A DNA stretch of 64,000 bases from positions 1,860,001 to 1,924,000 of the forward strand of contig NW_023503375.1 of assembly GCF_014529535.1 (NCBI RefSeq), read 5' to 3'. Source of the stretch: Bradysia coprophila. Taxonomy: Eukaryota; Arthropoda; Insecta; Diptera; Sciaridae. The first letter of the stretch is position 1, and the number at the start of each line of letters is the position of its first letter. Of this stretch, positions 1 to 9,240 are shown one piece after another. The translations under genes were made by a program, and so were the position numbers. Under the pieces are notes generated by a model, which ran no database searches, was not told the DNA's origin, and saw only the letters and a program-made list of their open reading frames with translations.

Positions 1-53
1 GACACAAGTTTCAGTACCATATTAAGAATACCACTCATGCTTGAAGTGCGTTG
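1..53 (+). mobile_element. Right end of a MITE, family with tip CAACGCACTTCAAGCA
   Basis: The first 53 bases match the right half of elements at 6809-7183 and 32121-32279: a GTTTCAGTACC block, a TACCACTCATGCTTGAAG block and the tip TGCTTGAAGTGCGTTG. The left half lies outside the window. No coding capacity is visible. Bases 54-562 between it and the first gene hold only AT-rich sequence with a short duplicated segment near 227-288. Confidence 0.7.
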
Positions 54-562
54 ATGGAACATACACAGCGACGTGACTTACTACTCCATTTTTGATTACC
101 ATGCTTGGCGTTTTCACTATCATCATAGAGTCTTATAATTTGTGAATCTCATAACATTCTGGTTCAAATTTGGCCACTTATTAGTTCATTGCAGTGATAT
201 CCTCTAAGTTAAAGTCATAAACTTTGATTAAACAAATTTCTACAGCAATCTCACCATAAATTTCAATTAAACAAATTTCTATAGCAACAACTAAATCCAC
301 ACGGATTGAATTTGTTTGTAGGTTTTGAGTTACTTCTCAAAATATTCAAATGAAAATATTGGCGCAATATTCGAGCGAATTAAAATCTGTGAACACTGTT
401 GATTACAGTGTAAACCACAGTAAGACAGTGCCTATTGTGTTACAAATTTCGCTAACGTCAGCTGCACACGAATTCGTTCATACTGTACTGTGCGAAAATA
501 TTGAAATCAGTTGAATAAACCACAGTGTTAAAGACAGAGTGTTATAATATCCGGGCAACAAA

Positions 563-1614
563 ATGAATGGCAGTGCCAAGGTGGGCATTGTACCTTTGAA
601 TTCATCGTGTTCATTCACACGAATAATATTGTTGTTCTTACAGCCAATTGCTGGAGTGTTAAGTACCCGTCAATTATTGTTTGCACGAGATCCGGAAGTA
701 AAAAAACGTTCGGACCAGAACATGAAAGATTTTCTGAACTCATCGGAAATGCTTCCACAGAGCGAATTTCCATACGTTGGTTCCGATGACATTTTGAATC
801 ATCTATTCGATGTGATCAATCGTCAGGTGTTCAACGCGAATTTGGATGGCATCAAACTGGAATGGTGTGACACATTATCGTCTCGTGCTATTATTGCATA
901 CGAACAGAGCACGTACGCAACGCGTCAAACGTATATTCGGTGCAGTAAGGCATGGTTTAGGAATCGGAATCGTCAGCAGTTTGTTGAAGCAATTTTGGTA
1001 AAATTTGAGAGTTTTGCTTCGTTTCCAATTACTTGTCATCCATTCCGTGTTCTTATCTCAAACAGTACGAACTCATACACCTGTATGTAAAAAAGCGTGG
1101 TGCTGAAGCCGGTGAAGAAACCAGTCCAGACTTAATGGCGTACGTAATATATGGCGGACTGGACTATTTCAATGTGAAATACGAAATGAACCTCGTTCTC
1201 AATCAGAACCATAAAAGCGGAAACGTCGATGACACCGAAGTGGTGCGAGAGACTTTGAAATCAACTCTACGTGAACGTAAAGCGTCAACTGGAAAGATAC
1301 CCCAATTTACATTGGGTCCGGAAGCTAAACTGTTATCCAGGAGAATTACTGGAAATAAGAACGCAGTGAAATGTGATGCTGACAATGGTTGTGGTGGTTT
1401 TTGCTACGGGAGCGGATGTCCGGCAGCTGCAGCACTGCGGCAACGGTATTTGGGTTCGAATATTTACTTTCTTTTCACTGTTGAGCGACCGCTGGAGTGT
1501 TTCCTTTGCGAGAACAAAGGTAAGGGAACGTTGAATGCGCATTTCAACAAGGACTGCAAGGCGTTCGGACGACCGAAGAAAAACGTTCACGATGACCAGA
1601 TTTTTCTGCTGTAA
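563..1614 (+). CDS. SprT/Spartan-like protein with degenerate metalloprotease motif
   Basis: Two exons, 563-997 and 1066-1614, are joined by a 68-nt GT-AG phase-0 intron and give about 327 residues. Residues about 70-150 resemble the SprT domain of Spartan (SPRTN/DVC1), the DNA-dependent metalloprotease that cleaves DNA-protein crosslinks: DILNHLFDVINRQVF, LEWC, then FVEAIL before the zinc motif. The junction falls exactly at that motif and reads YELIH where the family has HExxH, so the first zinc ligand is Tyr. The downstream HGPEF segment appears as TSPDL, so the third His is also missing. The C-terminus has a Cys-rich patch and a CFLC...H-x4-C segment like a UBZ4 ubiquitin-binding finger. 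The ATG at 563 follows GGCAACAAA. A 63-nt in-frame segment (581-643) ending TTACAG could be a further intron. Inference: a catalytically dead or repurposed Spartan paralogue. Confidence 0.75.
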
Positions 1615-1747
1615 ATGAAATCGAATTTCTTTAATGGTCAGCGTTGTCTATTAAGATTAATTTGTCGTCTTAATCGGCAATATTTTTTTGAATTGAAGAT
1701 CATTTTCGCGCATTTTTTCATTACTTTTCAATTCCTTGATGGATTCT

Positions 1748-1753
1748 AATAAA
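1748..1753 (+). promoter_or_regulatory. Polyadenylation signal AATAAA for the SprT-like gene
   Basis: AATAAA lies about 135 nt after the stop codon at 1614, in AT-rich 3' sequence. It is the first canonical signal downstream. Confidence 0.6.
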
Positions 1754-1864
1754 GGGCACCATTGAAATTATTAAACGAACCATTTTAGAAACCAAAAAAC
1801 ATTTTTTTCAGAGGAAACACACACTGTCAACGGGATTTTCCCTTACTGACATTGGTCTCGTTAT

Positions 1865-2214
1865 ACGGCAGATGAGATAACACTGAGAACGTTCATCATC
1901 CCACTCATTTTTCAGTTTTTCTTTTTTATTTCAATTCATATCAACTGGACGTCGTGCGTCCCGTACTATCAGTATATATACTTACAATAGAGTGATAAGT
2001 TAATTTTATGCTTCGGAATCCAAAGCACTTGGGTCAACTCACGGCAGATGAGATAACACTGAGCACGTTCATCATCCCACTCATTTTTCAGTTTTTCTTT
2101 TTTATTTCAATTCATATCAACTAGACGTCGTGCGTCGTACTATCAGTATATTTCCTTACAATAGAGTGATAAGTTAATTTTATGCTTCGGAATCCAAAGC
2201 ACTTGGGTCAACTC
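1865..2214. repeat. Two-copy tandem duplication, unit about 175 bp
   Basis: Copy 1 (1865-2040) and copy 2 (2041-2214) both begin ACGGCAGATGAGATAAC and end AAGCACTTGGGTCAACTC. They differ by a few substitutions and a short indel near GTGCGTCCCGTAC. The unit lies between the convergent SprT-like and GPCR genes and includes TTTATT (2101-2106), which could serve as the minus-strand poly(A) signal of the GPCR gene. Confidence 0.9.
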
Positions 2215-2260
2215 GTCAACTGCAGTGCTATGTTCGAATCAAATAATTGGATTGCAACGT

Positions 2261-4061
2261 TCAAATGACAGCAGTCGATGTCTGCTTGACATTGGAATTT
2301 AAATCCGAATTTCCCGAACCAGAATTCTCAGCTTCGGCCAAGTTGGAAATGATCTTAATTTTCGTTGTTATCGTTGCTTTACTGTTGTCAAAACCTTGAC
2401 CCCAGCGATGTTTCGAAGCAATCCAAAACCAAATGCTTGATTCATTACGCTTTTTGCTGAAAACATCATTGGCTTGATGAGCCTGTAGAAACATTGTCAT
2501 TATAGTCATTCGGAAAGATTACAACGCAACATATAGAGCAGCAAAATGGCTACCTTCGATTTCGATAGGCATGCTAGCATTGGAGTTTGATGGTAGGCTC
2601 GTTTAAAGGTGTCATTTGTCAGACCGTAGATGACGGGATTGATAGCAGCATTGACGTATATCAAATATTGGGACGCATACGAAAAACTTTCGAAGCCGGC
2701 TGCTTGATTCATTTGCGATTTCTTCAGCCAATTGTTTCGAATGAATACCAAAGTTGTGAATGGTAGCCGTAAAACAAGAAATGTAACAACCACAATGAAT
2801 AACGTTCTGGCCACTTTGGTTTTGTATGATACGCAGATCGGATTTTCCCGTTTGAGGACCTTCGCTTCATATCTGTCAAGCTGATAAAAACAATAGTAGT
2901 CATAAGACATAGTTGGTTAAATTTAAGTATGGTTTTCACTTCATAAAAAGTGCTCCGTAAGAGAGCAAAAATTGAAAAGATTCAATTTTATCTCTCACAC
3001 TGAGTACTTTTAATCCTTAGTCTTGATTTCCACTTATGAAAAATGCACTCCGTTTTCTCTACGTTTACACTTTAAACAATATAAAAGAGGAGTGGCTTAG
3101 CTAAACGAAGTTTTTTTTTGTAAGTGGAAATCAAGCCTTAAGCTGCAATCGCAGCAAAAAAATGCATGCCGTTTTGCCTCCGTTTACTTGACTGATCGTT
3201 TTTAACAAAAGGAAAGAGACTTGGTTTAAGTAAACGGAGACAAAACGGAATGTTTTTTTTGACTGCGTGGAGACCTTTAGAACGGCAGACGAACAAAAGT
3301 TACCTTCCAAAATATTGCCGAATAACAGATAATCATTGCACAAAGTGGAAACCATACGATCGTTGCAATAAGAACGTGCCAATATGTTGGCAACACTGTT
3401 GTGTTTTCCATACAGAAAGTTTCCACAAAGTTTTTCCATTCTCGTTCCTGTTTTACAATCGAACCAATTCGTATAGTTTTGTGTGCTAGGTGATTATCGC
3501 TGTACTCACTTTATATGTTCTGTACACAGCTAATGGAACAGCCAGGGTAAATCCACCAACCCACGCACAAGCCATAACAATTTTACAAGAAAATATGGTC
3601 AGTCGAGTCTCCATTGGCAATACTATTGCTGTTAATCGTTCATATGTTACAGCACATAAGTTAAACACTGCAGTCACTAGTAAAGCACCTAGAACCGAAG
3701 GGAAAAAATTCTCTTGCATAAATAATATGCACCATCATACCTCTGTACCCAACATACCTTGAACATATCCCTCCATTTTGCAACCAATTGCCCCAAGTAT
3801 GAAATTTTGGTAAAAGTCCTTAAACAAGAACATGGTCGAACAAATTGTCAGAACGAAGAAATCTGCCACTGCCATGTTTGCCAATAGCAAATTAGTCGGT
3901 GTCTGTAACGATCTGTTTCGAATGATCACATTCAAAAGCATAATGTTACCGAGAATTCCGAATAGTATGATCGGGATGAACGTTGTAATTTTTACGGCTA
4001 CTTCCCATTCAGGTATCATGTACCACATAGGGCTGGGAAAATCATAGATACTGTAATCGAA
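2261..4061 (-). CDS. Class A (rhodopsin-like) neuropeptide-type GPCR, 5' end missing
   Basis: Five exons were assembled on the minus strand: 4061-3758, 3688-3510, 3447-3304, 2880-2554 and 2482-2261. Phases agree at every junction and the result is about 391 residues. It has seven hydrophobic segments, GNIMLLNVI in TM1, LLANMAVADF in TM2, a TM3 end reading TYERLTAI (ERL in place of DRY), a long second loop with an N-glycosylation site (ENTT), and NPVIY in TM7. The TM3-TM4 and TM6-TM7 blocks resemble insect receptors annotated as QRFP/NPFF-like; the ligand is not known from sequence. The first exon begins at a TTTACAG acceptor and reads FDYSIYDF before the first Met at 4028, so an N-terminal exon probably lies upstream. 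The 423-nt intron 2881-3303 holds foldback repeats. Confidence 0.85.
2936..3268. repeat. Cluster of three foldback (hairpin) repeats inside the GPCR intron
   Basis: Three adjacent inverted repeats: about 2940-3010 (GTGCTCCGTAAGAGAG against CTCTCACACTGAGTAC), 3023-3136 (CTTGATTTCCACTTA against TAAGTGGAAATCAAG) and 3150-3266 (GCATGCCGTTTTGCCTCC against GGAGACAAAACGGAATG). The motif CTCCGTGAGAGAG also builds the array at 60473-60870, so they are one family. Confidence 0.8.
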
Positions 4062-4137
4062 CTGTAAATAGAAAATAAATTACTGTTCCACTTTTGTGAG
4101 TGTCGTGACGCAAGTGCCGAACGATTGGAATAGTGGT

Positions 4138-4253
4138 TAACGTATCTCTGTGGTGGACGGCAGATTTAAAACAATTTCGTGAAGGTGACAAGACAAGTGA
4201 GAGTACTTACCTGTCCACAACAGATAACTTTTCATGCTAAGGGCCTCTATTAC
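4138..4253 (+). repeat. Dispersed repeat, copy 1 (GTGGACGG...TTTCATGC family)
   Basis: This segment shares TTACGTATCTSTKGTGGACGG-type left sequence and a CTTTTCATGCTRAGGGCCT right block with 18580-18735. No open reading frame or terminal repeat is evident. Confidence 0.55.
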
Positions 4254-4383
4254 GAGAAAAATTTGACGAAATTCGAAAATTTGACGAAATTCGACGAAAT
4301 TCGAAAATTTGACGAAATTCGACGAAATTCGAAAATTTGACGAAAATCGAAAATTTGACGAAAATCGAAAATTTGACGAAGAA
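4254..4383. repeat. Degenerate simple repeat of GACGAAAATTCGAAAATTT type
   Basis: About 130 bp made of a 9-19 bp unit containing GACGAAATTCG and AAAATTTGACG. The reverse-complement type of unit recurs at 45121-45233. Short open frames here are repeat-coded (KFDENRKFDE and similar) and not convincing genes. Confidence 0.85.
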
Positions 4384-6076
4384 AGTAATTCTCTATCTGC
4401 CACCATTCAAGAAATATCTCTAAAACCCCAATTGACCCACCCATTTCCAACTTTCGACATTTTTCACAAATGCCCCTCTGTTCTACTCGTAAAACTCTGA
4501 GACTTTGCCGAATAAAGTAATTCTCTATCTCTCATAACCCAAAAAAATATTAGTCCTTTCATCCTACGCTCGAGTAGCTCAAAATTTGGTCACTCTAATC
4601 ACTCTAGCTCAAACGAATCTGCCCCGATTTTTTTAATTATTCGAATTGTTCGAATCGTGTTACGAATACCTTTCATTTGATGGGTCGCACGCCTCTGTAG
4701 GTTTCAATACAGCTAAGCTACAGCCGAAAACGCGTTCCCGACCCTCGAAAACCACACTCAGAAACCACTTCGAGGCCAATAAAACAAAATTCTGGTTTTT
4801 CCTGGGGTAATGGCGTATCACATTTTAATTTTTAAGCCCACCCGAGATTGGCTGACTAGTTTCCGAGATCGACCGTCGATAGATAGACAGATAGATAGAA
4901 ACATACAGAGTAAGTTGAAAGATTTTGATTGTTTGGAAAACGTTAATTTGGTGCATTTTCTATCAACTTCAAAACGATGTATCTCCGGCAATTTTAAAGT
5001 TACATAGTCGAGTGATAGCTCGTTTTGCTCGTATTTGAAGCGCAAATAAGATAGAATAGGATTTGTGGTGATACAGGCCAAAGGAAAGAAACTTAAATTC
5101 TCGCCTATATATAGTTGCCGCGTCTCAAAAAATTTTCTTCGTTCTTTTTTTGGAAGTTAGACTACGTCAAGTCCTCCGCTATCGCTCCGGACATGATTTC
5201 AGTGCAGATGTGATATGCAATGTATATTATGCATATCGGTAATGTTGTCTTATATAGTAAAATGAATGGTTAAACAAATGAAGTAAAAGATTTTGTGTGA
5301 AACATTAGTAATCGAGTCTTTTACTTGCCAGTCCGAGAGACGTACAAAATATGTGGCTATGACAAATTATTGTTATCAACCCATGGACAACAAGACTACT
5401 TTAGAATGAGAAAGAAGCTGAAACGAGAATCATCGATAGTCGAGTCTTTTACTTGCCATTAATATTAATTACAAACGAAGAATGAGTAGACAATCTGTAG
5501 ATGTTACAAACGTTTGCAGAAAGAATGGAGGTCTCAAAGTAATATTAATTACAAACGAATAGGTGATTAAGGCAATACTTTCAGTCATAACAGATTTAGT
5601 TAATGTATCGCAACGCAACATTCTTGTCGTTCGTAGAAGTTAAAAAAAAAAACGAAAATGAAGAGAACTAATTTCACCGCAATCAGAGTTATGGACCCCG
5701 AGTTGTGTCCATTTTTTATTGTAAATATTAAGTTCCTTGTCTAACCTTGGATTTTACCATTTTCCACACGAAGTGGTAAGCAACCCCATTTCGTAACTTG
5801 TTGATTTAATAACTATTTTCGGCGTAGGTGTGATATGCATATTACAAATCGAGTTGTGATGCTAAATTCGAAATAAAACTGGTTATCTGGTGTTGGCCTT
5901 GTATGTTATTATTTGTTTATGTGATGTTTCATACCTGGTGCAAGAAGACTGTTCAATTTGTTCTCTTCAATTTAAATTTGTCATTTAAGAACATACGTTC
6001 AATCGAACACAACATCAAAGGATTATAGTTAGAAGCAAGAGTTAGAGTGATCAAATTTATATAAAGAACTAAAAAC
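4384..6076. other. No gene seen; AT-rich sequence with repeat fragments
   Basis: Holds a copy of the dispersed GAAGTAAAAGATTT repeat near 5210-5330, a repeated ATCGAGTCTTTTACTTGCCA (near 5311 and 5438) and a repeated TAATATTAATTACAAACGAA (near 5460 and 5540). Open frames here are short and lack recognisable domains. Confidence 0.5.
5210..5330 (+). repeat. Dispersed repeat, GAAGTAAAAGATTT family
   Basis: Contains the family core: a GTAATGTTGTCTTATATAG block, GGTTAAACAAATGAAGTAAA, AGATTTTGTGTGAAACA. About eleven copies occur in the window (near 5.2, 12.7, 16.8, 20.9, 26.4, 40.2, 48.3, 49.9, 52.7, 53.6 and 61.7 kb). Confidence 0.7.
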
Positions 6077-6538
6077 ATGAAGTTTTTGGGACTACTTTGC
6101 ATTATCACTTGCGTATTCGGAGCATCTGAAAAATGTGCTCCACGAAGTGATAGCTGCGGACCGATTGCCTTCACAGCGGATTCTGACTTCAACCAAAACT
6201 TGAGTAAGTATAACGAAAGTCCAGCATAATGTTCTGTCGACAGATCATTTCAAAACAATAATGTTCATAAAATTGCAGGTTTATATTCCGAACCAAATTT
6301 CAAAGGCGAACCATCAACAATTAACATTACTGGGCCGTTTGGATGCACCAATGCCGTTCCGAACTTTAGGATCAAATCATTACTAAGCACTGGCAGTACC
6401 CAAGTTACTCTACATTATGGGGACGACTGTGCGGGTCATGTACTCAAACAATATCAAGGTGGTTCAGAAAATATCGATGGAAGTGCTGATTGTCCTGGCT
6501 CAATCTTCGTCAAGCACCATCGTTTTGGATCTTGTTAA
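6077..6538 (+). CDS. Small secreted protein, betagamma-crystallin-like
   Basis: Two exons, 6077-6203 and 6279-6538, flank a 75-nt intron (GTAAGT...TTGCAG) and give 128 residues. Residues 1-16 (MKFLGLLCIITCVFGA) form a signal peptide. The mature part has eight Cys. LYSEPNFKGEP fits the Greek-key pattern aromatic-x6-Gly of betagamma-crystallins, and VTLHYGDDCAGHVL could be a second strand pair. Family knowledge: secreted betagamma-crystallin-like domains bind Ca2+ or stabilise extracellular proteins. The assignment rests on that motif only. ATG context AAAC is favourable, and AATAAA follows 27 nt after the stop. A TATATAAA at about 6058 is too near the ATG to be the usual TATA box. Confidence 0.7.
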
Positions 6539-6564
6539 ACCCATTATGACCATACTTATTACAC

Positions 6565-6570
6565 AATAAA
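6565..6570 (+). promoter_or_regulatory. Polyadenylation signal AATAAA for the crystallin-like gene
   Basis: AATAAA 27 nt after the stop, a short 3' UTR typical of small secreted insect genes. Confidence 0.65.
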
Positions 6571-6808
6571 TAATTTGACTAAAGGCTAGCGGAGGCTTTT
6601 TTTGAAACAAGTATCAGCCTCGTAAGTATCAGTTTTTCGACTCGGTCGAACGACGTAGACCCATGAAACCTGTTTCGATTTGTTAATTTTTTAACTTTTA
6701 CTTTCTTTTAAACAAATAGTTCAAGATAATTACTCTAGGTTTACATGACGCAAAAGTGACAGATCTAAATTAATCTTCTTCGGTATTCCCAAATTTCGTT
6801 CATACAAC

Positions 6809-7183
6809 CAACGCACTTCAAGCAAAAGTGATCATAGTCGACAGCTGCCAAATATAGTATGGTTTGCTACAGTTGTGTGACACACTGTCAAGTTTCAGTA
6901 CCATATTTAGAGTACCACAGCACTATTCATATTTAGGGTACCGCCACAGCACTGTTACTAGCATGAACACTTTATTGACATGTGTCAAATTTGGAGGCTT
7001 TAGTTTTAGTGATAAGAGCTACCGCTTAGGATTGCTTGTATTCTATGTTTTAACTCACACATCGAAAACAAGTCATCTATCTTTACAAAAGCCTGCCTAC
7101 TGTGATTTCATCAACCTCAGAATAATTTCTATGTTAATGCTAGAAGCAGTGCTGTGGTACCACTCATGCTTGAAGTGCGTTAA
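6809..7183. mobile_element. MITE with tip CAACGCACTTCAAGCA, interrupted by a nested element
   Basis: Left tip CAACGCACTTCAAGCA and right tip TGCTTGAAGTGCGTTA are inverted repeats. The copy at 32121-32279 is about 159 bp and intact; this one is longer because another element sits inside it (6916-7156). A 113-residue frame at 6864-7205 runs through both and is rejected as a gene. Confidence 0.8.
6916..7156. mobile_element. Element nested in the 6809-7183 MITE, with GTAC target duplication
   Basis: CACAGCACT at the left and AGTGCTGTG at the right are inverted. The host sequence GTAC is duplicated at 6912-6915 and 7157-7160; the uninterrupted copies read straight from TACCAC to TCATGC. A second CACAGCACTG at about 6945 repeats the tip, and CACAGCACTGTTACTAGCAT there is a good inverted match to the right end, so the left end looks tandemly duplicated. 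Confidence 0.7.
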
Positions 7184-7747
7184 TAATACTGATAATTATG
7201 AATGAATTTCGGTGTTACTGTAAAGAAAAAATTTGGATCTGTCACTTTCGCGTTACTCGTATGAATTGTCGTTCTCCTTGATTCCGATTATATATTTCTC
7301 AAATTTCCAATTTTTCTACCCAACGTTTTTCACTCGTTTCTCCTAGAGGGGCCCACTTTCAATAAGGTTCCTGTTCAGCTAAGGCGCATCGATCGACATA
7401 TCACTCATTCAGATCGGGCAAAGTGACAAAAATTCATAAAATTTCAGAATTTTAAATTTTTTACCAGACCCACCCCAGCCTTTCGCTTATATCATCCGAT
7501 ATATTGTCTGATTGGTTACCGGCACTACCATTTTCTGGCGCTAGACCATTGACTTTCAGTCTGAAACATGTTCGACGGCAATTCGTAAAGGCATTAGTGT
7601 GAAGACAAAAAAAAAGAAATCGAAACGAATGTCTAGATGGAATGTTTTAGGCACACTTGAAGGCTTGGCTGCAGATTGTTTTAGAAATCGAGTATTTACT
7701 GCACAAAGAAGCCTATTTTTACTCCTTCATCAAATACAATGAAACTG
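7184..7747. other. No gene seen
   Basis: AT-rich intergenic sequence without a convincing open frame, splice structure or strong repeat. Confidence 0.4.
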
Positions 7748-8275
7748 AGCTCGGAACGGGTCGGGTTTGGTCAGACCGGAACCCGAACTTGATTTAACCC
7801 GAACCTGAAAAATTATTTCGGGTTCAACTTGACACTAACTTGAATTTTCGATTTCGGGTTTAACCCCAACCTGACCTGAACCCGAAATTGTTCAATTTCG
7901 GGTTCGACCCGAACCTGAACTGAACCCGAAATTTTAAATTTAATCAGGTCGGATTCGGGTAACCCGAAATTTTGAGCGTTTATTACACTAAAAAAAGTCA
8001 CAAATTTCGGGCTACCCGAACCCGACCTGATTAAATTTAAAATTTCGGGTTCAGTTCAGGTTCAGGTCGAACTCGAAATTGAAAATTCAGGTTCAGGTCA
8101 AATTCGGGTTGAACAATTTCGGGTTCAGGTAAGGTTCGGGTTAAACCCGAAATCGAAAATTCAAGTTCGAGTCAAGTTCGGGTTGAACCCGAAATAATTT
8201 TTCAGGTTCGGGTCATGAATCCGGTTCAGGTCAACCTGAACTAAAACAGGTCAACCCGAACCCGTTCCGAGCCTT
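7748..8275. mobile_element. Foldback element of GGTTCGGGT repeats, ends AGCTCGGAAC / GTTCCGAGCC
   Basis: A near-palindrome of about 528 bp, built on both arms from degenerate GGTTCGGGTCA-type units (CCCGAACC on the left arm). The ends are AGCTCGGAACGGG and CCCGTTCCGAGCCTT. The flanks repeat ATGAAACTG (left) and ATGAAACTC (right), a 9-bp target duplication with one mismatch. Related elements lie at 23414-23640 and 51801-51950. Confidence 0.85.
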
Positions 8276-9156
8276 ATGAAACTCCCTCCCCCAATTCTTA
8301 CATAATGTAAGTTCTTGGTTTATTCTTGAAGCAGCATTTTACTACTTATATCCTTTAAACAAGCAGAACGGAAGTGTGTGTCGCGTTGCAATTTTTCTTA
8401 CAATTTGGTTGCAGAAAATTAGAGTCAGTACATCTGGACAACTCTTATCTTATCTCATTTTGGAGAAATTCGGTGTTTAGTGCGTATCATCTTAAGTCGA
8501 CTCCAAAAAATCGCACGTCATTGCCCTGTATATAATGTACTTCGTAATCTGTGTACAAAATACTGATATTCACCTGCGAATTTCAAGAGTCATTTGAACA
8601 ATAAAGTGATTTGAGTACAAAAACATCTTTTTCGGACAATGACAAACGATAAAACCATGACTTGGAGTTTTTTCCACTGATAAACAAAAAACGTGGAAAC
8701 GAACGGTCTTAAGTCGAAAACATACTTCACAGTGTAAAAAAAAAATTATAGTCGAAGGTCTTGCGGTGTTGCGCTCACTTCAAGTTACTAAGGAAGCTGT
8801 TTGTTTTTTTCAAAAAAGGAAATTGTTTTCCGGGCTGAAAAGCGATATCTTTAAAAAGTTAAGCAATCGAATATTTCCAAACAAAGCATCTGTACGAAGA
8901 AGAACCGATTTGACACAGATCTAAAGGAATGGTGGAATGATTGAGGCGGGATTACCCGATTTAATTAGGGCATTTTTTTCAATTTTTATCTGTCTTTGTG
9001 CTCACTACCCGGCTTCCATGATAAAAAGCAGTCTGTTTTGGTTTAAAGCTACCCATCCAATTTATGTAGGAGAACCTAGACTATGATATAGATAACAGGT
9101 TTCGTACCTCACATTACACCTACTACGCAGTGATATAATCTCTGTTGTCTCAGTTG
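8276..9156. other. No gene seen upstream of the P450
   Basis: AT-rich sequence. CATTACACCTACTACGC precedes the P450 core promoter. No repeat or frame of note. Confidence 0.4.
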
Positions 9157-9192
9157 TATAAAAAGCTGAGTTCGCTTGATTGTGTTTCAGTT
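9157..9192 (+). promoter_or_regulatory. P450 core promoter: TATA box and initiator
   Basis: TATAAAAA (9157-9164) is followed by TCAGTT (9187-9192), the arthropod initiator. With A at 9189 as +1 the TATA box starts at -32, the expected spacing. This predicts a 52-nt 5' UTR to the ATG at 9241 and argues against the in-frame upstream ATG at 9145, which would precede the transcript. Confidence 0.8.
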
Positions 9193-9240
9193 ACTAGCCG
9201 ATATTTTGTGATCTTACAAAGTAAAAATAAATCTAAAGAA

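Noticed and set aside
6058..6065. TATATAAA as promoter of the 6077 gene
   Set aside because: Only about 12-19 nt from the ATG, too close for a transcription start 30 nt downstream to include the start codon.
6864..7205. 113-residue frame
   Set aside because: Runs across a MITE and the element nested in it.
9145..9240. Upstream in-frame ATG extending the P450
   Set aside because: It lies before the predicted transcription start at 9189, and the hydrophobic anchor begins properly at the ATG at 9241.
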